DNA of 64,000 bases from Hawksworthiomyces lignivorus (taxonomy: Eukaryota > Ascomycota > Sordariomycetes > Ophiostomatales > Ophiostomataceae). The translations under genes and the position numbers were made by a program. Positions 1 to 10,255 of this stretch are shown one piece after another (position 1 is the first letter of the stretch; each line of letters begins with the position of its first letter). The stretch covers positions 124,001 to 188,000 of the forward strand of contig NTMA01000009.1 of the NCBI GenBank assembly GCA_002917075.1, given 5' to 3'. The notes beneath the pieces were generated by a model that saw only the letters and a program-made list of their open reading frames with translations, was not told where the DNA came from and made no database searches.

Positions 1-836
1 TGTTGTCCCTCGCAGCTTTGCACCTTTTGCATGTGCACAACTGCAGCGAAGCTGCACAGTCTCGGTATTCCTACGCGGGAAAGCAGCATGGAGCCGTGGC
101 CCTGGCAGAGCTCAACAAGGTCCTCCCGACGTTTAACGAAGCGAACTGCGGTGCGATTTACTTGTGCACCGTGCTCGAGAGCCTACGCACATTTGCAGCG
201 GGGCCTTCTGACAAAGACGACCTGCTCATCTGCTCAGCAGATAACGAATCGCCGGGGCGCTGGCAGCCGCTGGCGCTCGGGACTCGGCTCATCCAAGACC
301 TCGTCCATCCCACCGTTTTATTCTCGGGTCTCTATGCTCCACTCGTCCCGTACCCGCTGAGCGAAGACCCGCTCATCACCGACCCCGTGATGGCTCGCGG
401 TGAGGGGCCTTCTTGGGTCGACTGGAGAAGCCGCCTGGACATGCTTCGATATGCAATAGAGTCACAGGCGGATGAGTACACCGCTGTGCGCCTCGGGTGT
501 CTTCACACTCTGAGCTGCATGTACGAGGCCATGTTCGGCGATCAGAACGGCCAGTACGCGGGGCTGACCAGATACAAGATGGTCTTGGTATGGGTATACG
601 ACGCCGGCGACGACGTAGTGTCACTACTGCGGAACAGGGATCCGTTAGTCCTGGTGATCCTGGCATACTACGCGCCACTCCTAGAGGCAAAAAGGGAAGA
701 CTGGATCCTAAGGGGCTGGGCAAAGCATCTGCAAGCGGCAGTAAGGTCGTTTCTCGGCGAAGGTTACACGAGCTGGCTTACGTGGCCAACGCAACTCACC
801 AGCCATCTGATTGAGCGCCGCCAAGCCAGTACATAA
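1..836 (+). CDS. C-terminal part of an Upc2-type fungal transcription factor (5' end outside window)
   Basis: The frame is open from the first bases and stops at 836, leaving about 277 residues. No DNA-binding domain is present, so the gene must begin left of the window. The C-terminal 90 residues carry the pattern usual for Upc2/sterol-regulator-like Zn2Cys6 factors: a VLVWVYDAGDDVVSLL helix, then DPLVLVILAYYAPLLEAKR, then a W-x2-GWAKHL stretch and a closing LTWP. In this family the region is the ligand-sensing and activation part of a nuclear regulator. The first visible codons could be an exon preceded by an intron just outside the window. It lies beside the metabolic genes at 1.1-8.7 kb and may regulate them, but that is inference. 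Family call fairly sure; target unknown. Confidence 0.72.
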   Translation, partial: LSLAALHLLHVHNCSEAAQSRYSYAGKQHGAVALAELNKVLPTFNEANCGAIYLCTVLESLRTFAAGPSDKDDLLICSADNESPGRWQPLALGTRLIQDLVHPTVLFSGLYAPLVPYPLSEDPLITDPVMARGEGPSWVDWRSRLDMLRYAIESQADEYTAVRLGCLHTLSCMYEAMFGDQNGQYAGLTRYKMVLVWVYDAGDDVVSLLRNRDPLVLVILAYYAPLLEAKREDWILRGWAKHLQAAVRSFLGEGYTSWLTWPTQLTSHLIERRQAST

Positions 837-1104
837 AGACAGATAAATATGATATGATGCTCAGTGAAGTGAGGTTTTCATGCCTCATGGCTGGGCAAAA
901 TTCAAGATAAACTACGTCTACAAGATGCATAGGATGGGGTACGTCGATATAAAGATAAAAAGACATAAATGGTCACCCTGAAGTAATTTTTCCCATATGA
1001 TGATAGCTGTGTATGAAATATGGCCGTGGCTAGAGATTTAGATTTTAGTAGTAACATTCTAGTTCAACATGAAGGCATTTCTTCGACTGCAGCACTTTAG
1101 TAGC

Positions 1105-2373
1105 TCAGAAAATAGCTAAAGCATTCGGTGGCGATGCTACAGCACCCTTATAGTTAAGTGGCGCAGACGTAACAAAGAAAGACCATCGCTTGTGCTTGCT
1201 GCACAACGCGGCCAGCTCATCTAGTTTGAATAGCTCGCCAATTGGAGTACCCCACCCGGCAAGCAGAATAGGGTGTAAGTGCCATGCCGGGTCCACAGGA
1301 GCTGCAGAGACAGAGTTAGTTCGCGAAGCACATAGTATGAACATATCATCTAGTATAGGTCACGGATAACGTACGGCGGCATTCGAAACCAGGAGAATCT
1401 GAAGCCACAGAGCTGAACTGGCTATTCCACAGCCACTCAGTAATTTCGCGGCCTTGTCCCAGACCGATCCATTCCTTGACAGAGGCGACTTCCACTCTTT
1501 TCTCTCGTGAGAGTTGCTGATACGCCTCTGCGTATCCAGTGCGTAAGAATAAGATATCTCCCCTCTGAATTGTCAAACCTTCCTCTGCTATGATGGCTTG
1601 GACGTCATCAATTGTGATTGGGTGTTTCTGGAAGAACTGGACATCCTTGTCTTGGCGTCTTGCCCAAGATGCATAGTCGACTAGTACGCCACGTCCTGCA
1701 ATGCAGCGCTCTGACCAAGCTGTGAAAGCTGGTATGAATACTTGGACAATAGTGTCATCGGGTCAGACATCTTGCTCACCTTGTAAGCCATTAGGGGCAG
1801 TGCGCTCTTGGGCGTGAATATCCGCCTGCGTTACCCTAAATAATGTCAATTTGTATCCTAGTACCAGGCGCCTCCTATGCAAATGAAGTACCCATTATAG
1901 AATTTCTTATCTTTCTGATACGCGAAATGTCGGAAACTGTCCCACTGCGAGCTACCTTGGGTGTTGAACGTGATCTAAAGACTTGTCAGATGAATAGGAA
2001 CACCAATTAACAGACCGGTGGTAAGTGCATACTACGTCGTCATTCACGACAAGTGGGTCCTTATTGATAACCTTCTGAGAAAACCCAGCACGGCCAAGGA
2101 GAGGAGGATCGAACAGATCCAAAGGAAGACTATGTGTCATGTTAATAGTTGTCTTGAGCAGCAACTGTGAATGAATGCACATGCGTACTCTAATCCGACT
2201 CGCTCGCCAGTCTTGACTTCGTTCTTCATTGCATTTAGAACTACCTCATCTGTAAGGTAATTCAGTGCTCCCAACTCCCCTTTATCACCCCAAAGACCCC
2301 AAGCCGAATTAGGCGGATCCCCTGCCTTTAGAGGCAAATCTGAGAGTGTGGGGAAACGGTCTCCAGAGTTCAT
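1105..2373 (-). CDS. Cyclase-family (PF04199, kynurenine-formamidase-like) hydrolase, six exons
   Basis: Joining exons 2373-2189, 2129-2033, 1974-1892, 1835-1780, 1719-1375 and 1301-1105 gives an uninterrupted protein of about 320 residues; every junction has GT-AG borders and keeps frame. Landmarks in order are GDPPNSAWGLWGDKGELG near the N terminus, LPLDLFDPPLLGRAGF, the block SSQWDSFRHFAYQ, TIQRGDILFLRTGY, and HPILLAGWGTPIGELF close to the C terminus. These are typical of fungal putative cyclases, a metal-dependent hydrolase fold related to kynurenine formamidase. In this group the bacterial HxGTHxDxPxH metal motif is replaced by the QWDSxRH block. The substrate cannot be read from sequence; the family opens or closes cyclic amides and esters. 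It is divergent from the gene at 2776, with 402 bp between the starts. The start is the ATG at 2373, followed by typical N-terminal family sequence. Confidence 0.85.
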
Positions 2374-2775
2374 GTTGCTTCAAAAAGTAAGATTATGCAC
2401 ACATGCCTCAATGAACAGCATACCTACAATACAATTCCCTATAATCGGGTGCAGACTTGTTTTATGGCACCATACGACAGACGTGGTTTGGTGTGCCGAC
2501 TGTCGGAGCTCGGTAGAGTCCAGGTGGTTGAGGCAACGAACGGACATGTACCTCCGGCTGGAAGAGAGACTTCCTCGCCGGCCATAACGTATTCCCTACT
2601 ACCAGCAGTATGAAGCTGACAACTCACATGAAAACTAGGACCGCAAACGGAGATCCTTTCTTTTTTTTTTAAATGAAATACCCTCTCTTCCGGCAAAAAA
2701 AGGCTCTAGGTAGCAGAATAGATCTGAGCGGCTCTCCAGTTCAAGTCTGATATAAATTTCCCGGTTGCAGCAATT
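2374..2775. promoter_or_regulatory. Shared divergent promoter region of the cyclase and EthD-like genes
   Basis: This 402-bp gap separates two start codons facing away from each other, so it must hold both promoters. It contains a T10 tract near 2660. I cannot identify a specific operator. A Zn2Cys6 site (CGG repeats) would be expected if the regulator at 3605-6194 acts here, but none stands out clearly. Confidence 0.45.
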
Positions 2776-3444
2776 ATGGCGATAGAGACACCAGGCATTC
2801 TGATGCGGCTAGCCCAGGCTAAAGACGGCGTCCCTGTGGCGGCGTCTGTGCTGGCACCGACGACGCCATGTCCACATGTGCGGGCAACGTGGACGTTGAC
2901 TGCCAAGGACGGCGAACAACCTGCGCATAATACAATCTACTTCATTGAGGACATTGCACCCATAGTGAACGATGACAAATTTTATGTGGCAGATGTGCAG
3001 TCACATGCCGGTACTCTCGCAGGAGTGTCGTGGGTCATTTTAGCACTTATCAACGGTCGCGAGCGTGAGGGTACGGATTCATCCGTGGTAACCAAGAACC
3101 TACTGGTCTCATCAACGCCAGTGCCCCGGTCTGTTGTCGTGTTTAACGGCGGCACTCCGCAGCCGGACAAGGTTGATGACTACCATGCATGGTATGATCA
3201 AGAACATGGCGGCAAGCTCACATTTGTGCCTGGGTGGCAGACAATGCGCCGCTACCGACTCGAGAAGGCCTATGGTGACGCTAAGACGGCTGACTTCTAC
3301 GGCATGAACGTGTATGATGAAGTGAACGGCCTGGGAGGTAAAGAGTGGCAGGCTGGGGTAACTGATTGGACACTTCGGATCCGCCGTCAGGCGGCAAAAC
3401 CAAACCTACGGCGAGTCTGGACATTGGAAAGTGCCACTCCATAA
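2776..3444 (+). CDS. EthD/dimeric alpha-beta-barrel-like protein
   Basis: A single exon encodes 222 residues, starting at ATG 2776. No signal peptide or membrane helix is visible, so it is probably cytosolic. The centre contains VDDYHAWYDQEHGGKL followed by PGWQTMRRYRLEKAYG, the pattern of EthD-like ferredoxin-fold proteins: a DxYHxWYxxEH helix, then a strand with the Trp/Arg-rich segment. A second, weaker repeat in the N-terminal half (PGILMRLAQ ... VNDDKFYVADVQSHAG) suggests two barrel halves, as in fungal EthD-type proteins. Such proteins are found with polyketide and aromatic-catabolism genes and act as small cyclases, decarboxylases or helpers. The promoter is shared with the cyclase-family gene. 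Fold call is reasonable; function is unknown. Confidence 0.62.
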   Translation: MAIETPGILMRLAQAKDGVPVAASVLAPTTPCPHVRATWTLTAKDGEQPAHNTIYFIEDIAPIVNDDKFYVADVQSHAGTLAGVSWVILALINGREREGTDSSVVTKNLLVSSTPVPRSVVVFNGGTPQPDKVDDYHAWYDQEHGGKLTFVPGWQTMRRYRLEKAYGDAKTADFYGMNVYDEVNGLGGKEWQAGVTDWTLRIRRQAAKPNLRRVWTLESATP

Positions 3445-3604
3445 CTAAACCGTACGAGATAGTTGCATAAGCAAGCCAAATTGAAGAAGCGGATGCGAAG
3501 AATGGAAATAACATTATGTATATAAGGCATTTATGTACTAGGAGTTCTGAAACGCCTCAGGTGCTTAATTCAAAGCCATTTCTACGACTTCTAACTTAGC
3601 CCTC

Positions 3605-6194
3605 TTAAAAGAAGCTTTGGGGTGGAGCAAATAGCCCGTAAAGTGCATCGTCAGATATGATACGCTCTTGATCGTCAAGAAAGTCGAGGGCGCTACAGTC
3701 TGGAAGATGCATTACTGGGTCAAACAGCTCTGGAGAGACACCTGCGTCCATGGGCGAGAGGACGGCATTGTTACCGTCACCACGGCCGGCGCATTTATCG
3801 ACCATGGACTGTCTGCTGTCTTGCTCTAGTTGCTCCGGAACTTGAGGCGCCATCTCACCCGTCTCACCAATCTCGGCCATCATTTGACGTATGATGGCTA
3901 GTGGCTTTTGCAGGCCGAAGTTACAGCCACGTTGAAGCTCGGACAGCGCTGTCCAAAAAAAGGTAACTGCGTCACGCAACCGGGCACGCTCTGATGTTTC
4001 ACGCTTGAGCACGACAATGACGGCCGAGTATACAGCATACGACAGTAGAAAAGGTGCGCGCCGCAGTGTGAAAGCCCTTCGGTAAGTGGCCACCAGCTTC
4101 CATATTGATATCGCATGATCAATGCATATCCGCGCCATTTTCTCCTTCTCTGACTCGCTGCTATGTTTGTGAAGATGACCCTCGGCAAGAAAAGGCCGCA
4201 GTAGCATAATGTTAAGGACGTGAAATGTCGTGCTAAGACAGGCAAAATATGCACATGTTAGCAATTTCACCTGGTAGTGCTTTAGCCGCGCTCTTGGTAT
4301 GGGCTCAACTTACTGCGGTGTGATTTGGTGAGGAGGAACTACTGGGTCAGCATCTGGATTGAATCGTTGGTGTGATAGCAATGTCGATCGCCACTGTTCC
4401 AGATGGTTGGCGATGCTCTCGCGAGCGGCGACGAGAATCTCCCCCGGCTTTTTAACAGTGTCGATGCCGTAGAATTCACGACTCATGCGCGAGGAAATTG
4501 CAAAGAGACGCGCCATGGCCTGAAATGTTGATACAGCATAGGCTGGCCGTGGAGAGTAGCTCCTCAACAGGGCATCGTGCTGCGAAGGCGTCACGTAATC
4601 AATATATGGCGTCCAATCTTCGAGCTCTTCAAATGGGTCGAGGAGCAATTGCGGTACACGAGCTTCCGTAAGCGACATTGCAGGCGGACGTCCAAGGTAC
4701 AGCGATTGCGTAGCATCCGTGATGAAGGCGCCCCAGTACAGACGTTTGCGCATCTCCCGTTCCATGTCGTTGTGTAGGTGGCGCGACGAGCTTGGTCCCT
4801 CAGGCGCAGCAGTAGGTTCAAGCATTAAGTGCACGCCCATGTCCGTGATCATACGGTAGGCCGTTCCACAGAGTGTCCACCCAGCGCTAGAGCGGCCTTG
4901 AGAAACGAGGGTGGCGCCGCAGAGTAGCAGCGCCACTGCCGACGGAATACTAGGCTCCACTATAGCATCGCCGAGCAGTTGACGGAAGCGCATGTAGAAC
5001 CGCAGCCCGGTGCTCTGGGGATCGTCAGGGTCTGCGCGCAGACAAGCGCGGTCGCTGTATAAGCAGCTCGAGTAGAAGATGGCATTAAGCAGCAGTTTGT
5101 TGGCCCACGGCCCGTCGTGCGCGAGGCTGTCCATGATAGCCGGTCGGTATGTCAACAGATATGCGTAGTGCTGCCGATTCCAGTGCAAGTCCAGCAGGTG
5201 CCGCGCCATCTCTGTGTCAACGCCATCGAGATCAAGTGTGCTGCTAGGGCTTCGGAAGAGGCCGGCTTCGCGTTGCCGCTGAAGCGCCGCATTGCTGATC
5301 AGCCGCGCCCTGGTCGCCGCTATGGAAGCCCCGCGCCCTATTCGCTGCTTCTTTTGAGGCTCCGAAGGGGATGGTGGCGAGTCCGGAGTAAGAATGCTGC
5401 TGAGTCCGTGGACCGATAGGCCTCCATCATGCTGTGACACGCCGGCAACCCTAGCTTCGCTAGGAGATAAGCTACTCTCTTCGATCTCACCACTAGGTTC
5501 GTCGTCTTGCAGTATCGTATTAGCTGAGTGGTCTTTAAGTGAAAGGGGCGCATGAGAGATGGGCTCGAGCTGCCTCTGCACTTGTGCATAATACGGCTCA
5601 TTCTCGGCTATCGGAGTAACCCATTGGCTGGCCCTGTCATCATGTGGTTCGGTTGTTTGTGCTTGTGCTGTCGATAAGAGACGAGTAAGCGGAGGAGAAC
5701 TAGCAGTGATTGAAAGGCCCGGAAGTCTTGGAGCGGCCACCTCGAAATCTGACCCGGGGGTCTGTTGGCCATGAAAAAGTAGTTCAGACGATTGCAAAAC
5801 GTCCGGTAACTCAGCATCAGCGCTCAGCACTCCCAGCGCTTTCATCTGTCCCCACAACGCTGCTAGACTCGCTTCTAGGCTCTGTATTTTGGCCGACGAT
5901 GGCCGGGCATGTCGTCGGCCATCTTGCGGATAGACGCACTCCTGGCCGTTGACGATGCAAGCGTGGCATTGCGGCCTCTCACCGTCGCATCGGACCTAAA
6001 GTGCGGCATACGTCAACTCTGGACCTAGCAGTGCCGACATTGGAAATTGACCAGAAAAAACCTACCTTCTTCTGGCGACAGTGCGTACAAGTCTTGCACA
6101 CGCCTCCGCCGCCTATTCTAGAAGACCGTTTGGAGACGCGCCGCTCGGTCGTGCAGCTTGAGCTGTCCGATGTCCGTGGTGTCCGCGAAGACAT
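3605..6194 (-). CDS. Zn2Cys6 transcription factor with fungal-specific regulatory domain, three exons
   Basis: Exons 6194-6066, 5995-4314 and 4232-3605 join to about 812 residues. The first intron (70 bp) splits the zinc cluster. The joined domain is C-x2-C-x6-C-x6-C-x2-C-x6-C (starting CTHCRQKK and ending QECVYP), a complete Zn2Cys6 DNA-binding domain at residues ~36-65. A short linker follows, with a likely coiled coil (IQSLEASLAALWGQMKAL), then a Ser/Pro-rich stretch. The fungal_trans domain comes next, with HLLDLHWNRQHYAYLLTYRP and RMITDMGVHL. The second intron (4313-4233) ends in a TGCTAAC branch site and TTAG; splicing there restores the family block PPHQITP...IMLLRPFL. It acts in the nucleus. 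It is divergent from the BVMO at 6720, so it is a likely local regulator of 1.1-8.7 kb (inference). Confidence 0.88.
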
Positions 6195-6719
6195 GGTCTA
6201 TGTCACCAGCTCGTAACTCTCCTGTGGCACCCGCTGAGAAGCTCGTTGCAACCAGCCCTTAAGAATGCTTCTCTCACTCCTAGCTTCAATCATATGCGTG
6301 CCCCAGCGGGCGCATCTCTTGACTGATCTCCACTTCCATGATCATACCCCGCAAACAAATGTCATCCCCAATTGAAGCTAACTTACGCTAAAGCGCGCTG
6401 CAGGTTTCCTCATCAGGACAAGGTAAGCATCCGAATGGCCCGGAGATTGATGTCCGATATGTGCAACACTCTGGACAAAACACATCCGATCACCACACAC
6501 ATGCCTCACAGGCTTTCCTAAAAGATGCAATCCACAACTGCGATTCTCTACTATCTCGGTGCCGGATATACAAGTCCAGATCTTCCCAACGGGAAGTGAT
6601 CCCAGGATGGACATCTATACTGTTAAGAATGGGTGGCACCAACTTGGACGGTATGCTGAAGGAAGGATCATTAGAACAGGGTAGAGCCAAGACATTCATT
6701 CCTAATCAGCATCAACATC
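6195..6719. promoter_or_regulatory. Divergent promoter region between the Zn2Cys6 regulator and the BVMO
   Basis: The 525-bp gap lies between two outward-facing starts. No coding potential is seen. Fungal pathway regulators are often divergent from a target enzyme gene, which makes this a candidate self-regulated promoter. I did not find a convincing paired CGG site by eye. Confidence 0.4.
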
Positions 6720-8739
6720 ATGGCTCCAGCCACTGTCTACGATGAAGCGTTTGCAGCAGATGCAGACGTAAATGGGGACGCACTTAAAATTGTCAATGGA
6801 CACGGAGGTGCGCACGCAGATGTGACGACTTTGCTTGACCCTACTTATACTATTGTTGAAGAACCCATCGGCACATGCCGCCCGATTCGCATCGTTTGCC
6901 TTGGCGCCGGATACTCTGGGCTGATGATGGGCATCGTCTTCAGCCAGCGTATGCAGAACACCGGCGCCGAGTTTGTCATTTATGAGCGCAATAAGGATCT
7001 TGGTGGAACTTGGCTGGAGAACCGGTAATTTTGTTGCCTTTTTTATTCAACATGCGGGCTAGGTGACACAATCTCTAACCAGAACACACAGGTATCCTGG
7101 CTGCAAATGCGACATCCCAGCTCACAACTACGCTTTCAGCTTCTGTCCGAAGCCAGACTGGCCCAATTACTACGCAACATCAGAGCAAATCTATGCATAT
7201 ATGAAAGAAGTCTCAACAAAATACGATGTTGACAAGTACATCAAGTACAGACATGCCATCCGTGCTGCGACATGGAATGAAAGTACAGCACAATGGGAGA
7301 TCCAGGTAGAGGCCGAAGACGGGACCACGCTCACTGATAAGTGCGATGTGTTCATCAATGCCGGTGGTGTCCTAAAGTAATATGCCCTCCCTTTTTAAGC
7401 CTAAATGTTCTTTATTGACAAGCGTTTGAAGCAACTGGAAGTGGCCGGGCATCCCGGGTCTGCAAAGCTTCCGAGGCAAACTGGTTCACTCCGCCCGGTG
7501 GGATGCATCGTATGACTTTACGGGCAAGAGGGTTGCTTCGATAGGCATCGGATCTTCGGGCATCCAAATTGTGCCACAACTGGCGAAGTTAGTGCAAAGT
7601 ATGGACGTCCACGTCCGGTCACAAGCGTGGATAAGCCCCGCCCCGGGCATCAACGAGCCGACGGCGAATGACCCCGAGATGGATGACCAGTACAACTTCA
7701 GCGAAAAGACGCTAGAGATTTTCAAGGATCCAGCAGTGCTGCGTGAATATCGTCAAGCAATTATGGACCGTCGAATTGAGAACTTCAAGCGAGCTCTTGC
7801 CGATTCGGACGTGCAAATCAAGGCCCAGGAGCTCTTCCGCCGGTCTATGAAGGAACGGCTCGGGGATGGTGAAAAGGGCCGGCGCGCCGCCGATATACTG
7901 CTCCCCAGCTTCCCTGTAGGCTGCCGGCGGCAGACACCTGGTCCTGGTTTCCTAGAGGCCCTTGTACAGGAAAATGTTGAAATTCTGTGGGACGACATCG
8001 ATGTGGTCACGGAGAAGGGTATCCGCACGAAAAGCGGCGAAGAGAAAGAGTACGACGTCATCGTCTGCGCGACAGGCTTTGACACTACTTTCAAACCAGC
8101 GTTTCCACTTGTTGGTCGCAGTGGCGTGAATCTGGCGGAGCGCTGGACAACTGATCGTCCCAAGGCCTACTTTGGCGTCGCCGTCCCAGACTTTCCGAAC
8201 TACTTCTGTTTGTATTCCGTTCTTATCTCTTCCATTGCGCTTTGACTAACCTCCTCTCGCCCGGCTTCCTAGGTTTCATCGGCCCCAACTCTCCCATCTC
8301 GAATGGCTCTCTCGTCCTCGGCATCCAGGCAACTGCGATCTACATCTACAAGTGGCTGAACAAGCTGCAGACGGAAGCAGTCCGCAGCTTCGAAGTGCGC
8401 CGTGACGTCAACGAGGAGTACAACCAGCACATGCAGAAGTTTCTCGAGCGCACCGTGTGGACGCGCGGCTGCCGCAGCTGGTACAAGAGAGGCACCATCG
8501 ATGGGCCGGTTGTTGCCATCTACGGCGGGACCACATTCCATTTCATGGAGGCCCTCAAGAACCCGCGTTGGGAGGACTTCATGATGGACCGTATGCCGAC
8601 AGCCACAGCCAACCGCTTTGCCTACCTCGGCAATGGCTTCACTTTACGCGAGGCCAAGGCTGGCTCGGTCGGTGCCACGCAAACGCTCGACTTCGACGAA
8701 TACTGGAATCTGTTTGTCCTGCCAGAAATACACGACTGA
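6720..8739 (+). CDS. Baeyer-Villiger-type flavin monooxygenase (StcW-like), four exons
   Basis: Exons 6720-7024, 7092-7376, 7432-8207 and 8273-8739 join to 610 residues. The FAD Rossmann motif GAGYSG is at ~62-67, followed by ERNKDLGGTW. The Baeyer-Villiger fingerprint FxGxxxHxxxWD is exact: FRGKLVHSARWD at ~210-221. The NADPH Rossmann motif GIGSSG is at ~235-240, and the ATG motif (VIVCATGFDT) follows. It should insert one oxygen next to a ketone using NADPH and O2, giving an ester or lactone, in the cytosol. The long C-terminal part (NSPISNGSL ... YKRGTIDGPV) matches sterigmatocystin-type fungal monooxygenases. Length is normal and no defect is seen. The third intron has a TTTGACTAAC branch site. 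It is next to the regulator and near the cyclase, consistent with a ketone-to-lactone-to-opened-acid route; substrate unknown. Confidence 0.92.
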
Positions 8740-10255
8740 ATGGGTGCGGAGAGTGAGTATTTTCTATCACCAGCATATCTCAAATAGAAAGAGATAGACA
8801 ACACGGATGGATTAAATACAAACCAGCGCTTATCTGCGTGACACGATTTAACTAAGTGAATTTCTTAGGAGCAGTGTCAGCGGTGTAGTGACAATAGAAG
8901 AGAAAATTCAGAGACGAACAAGCTTCCAACTTCCATTAGGCTGGGTAGGGATTAGACCACAAGTCCTTTGCACAATCAAAGTTAGAAACAATAGTTTATT
9001 CTCGGATAGGAAATTCCCAATTTTGTGCCAAATAAAAAGGGGTAAATGCAAGAACATCTTTTGTTAAATGTGACAAGTCCCAGCAAAAAAGACCAGAATC
9101 GCTGCTTGATGTGTTTTTATTTGTAAAGCTGGAGGCGCTGTTGTAGCTGTAGGAACTGGCGGTCACCTCAATTAGGAAATGTATGCCTAATCCTTTCTTG
9201 CCTATTGGCTGGAGCCTTTTGGCCTCTTCGACGACCGCAAAAAAATACCAACGCTCCTTTCCGTTATCTCTCTATTGGGCTCTCGACTTTGAGAAATCCA
9301 GTCTCTCCGAGGCCTCTTAGTCCTAGATGAGATATATCACTTTTCCCAACAACACGCTTTCAGCCGTGAAAAGAGATGGTATCGTGCGAGAACTACAATA
9401 GATCCGGAAGCATCCTCGTGTTGATTAGGTGCTCGTCCGCGTCGAGGTCGATACAATCGTCAGAAGAAACTCCCGCAACAGCAAGGAGGCTAAATATGTG
9501 TCCGACAGGCTTATGCTCTTTTTGCGAGCTGGGCAAGCGACTCCAACTTTCTCAAGCGCCAGCCTTGCCGCCAGGGAGAGTCGACGAACTCATCGCTGTC
9601 GCAGAGCGACCTATCGCCGCAGACATAAAGTACCCTGACTGGCTTGATGGAGGAGAATTCGCACCATGGTGTATGGCCCATTGCGATTTGGTGACTGACG
9701 AAAGGCCGGGTGCCAGTGAAGGAATGGCTTCCTAGACTACGATAAAACGAAGGATTCCCCTCCTCCACCAGTCTTCCAATCACAATTATGCAACCGATTT
9801 TAGGTACGACGCCCGAAAGCCCAAGGCCGTCATTAATGTTCGAGTCCGTGTGAGGTAGCATCAGCAAGGCAGACTCAAGGCTTGACCAACAGCCATCTGC
9901 CACACTCCTGTCGCCCACACCTAGTCCGCTACAGAGATAAATCTTAAAAGTATAAACATACTTCCGTCAAATCCTCTCTCACCTATAACTTAACTTCCTG
10001 ACTGTATCATTGTGACTCCAATATCTACCAATGGCCCTTTTCTACAGCTATTTGGCAGTGCACTTTTCATCGACGTGCAGTTAATTTTCGTGGACTTACG
10101 GACAGAATAATTTTTCAATCGGTTCCAATGTCCTTCCGCTCCACTGACCTCCAGCATTTCGCAGCTACACCCCGCTAAGGCAGAAGCCAGCGCAAGACAA
10201 AATGGTGCGGTATGGTTATTGGATAGAATAATTAGACCAGAGAGATTGCTGATAG
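8740..10255. other. Intergenic stretch with two unassigned overlapping ORFs
   Basis: I see no recognisable gene. Two ORFs overlap on opposite strands: 9376-9735 (+, 119 codons) and 9511-9918 (-, 135 codons). The plus ORF has a CPTGLCSFCELG segment with several cysteines, and the minus ORF has a smooth amino-acid composition. At most one can be real and neither matches a family I know. The rest is AT-rich spacer. Confidence 0.35.

Noticed and set aside
9376..9918. Pair of overlapping ORFs considered as a small cysteine-containing protein gene
   Set aside because: Strand cannot be decided, no domain, no splice-supported extension; recorded only as spacer content.
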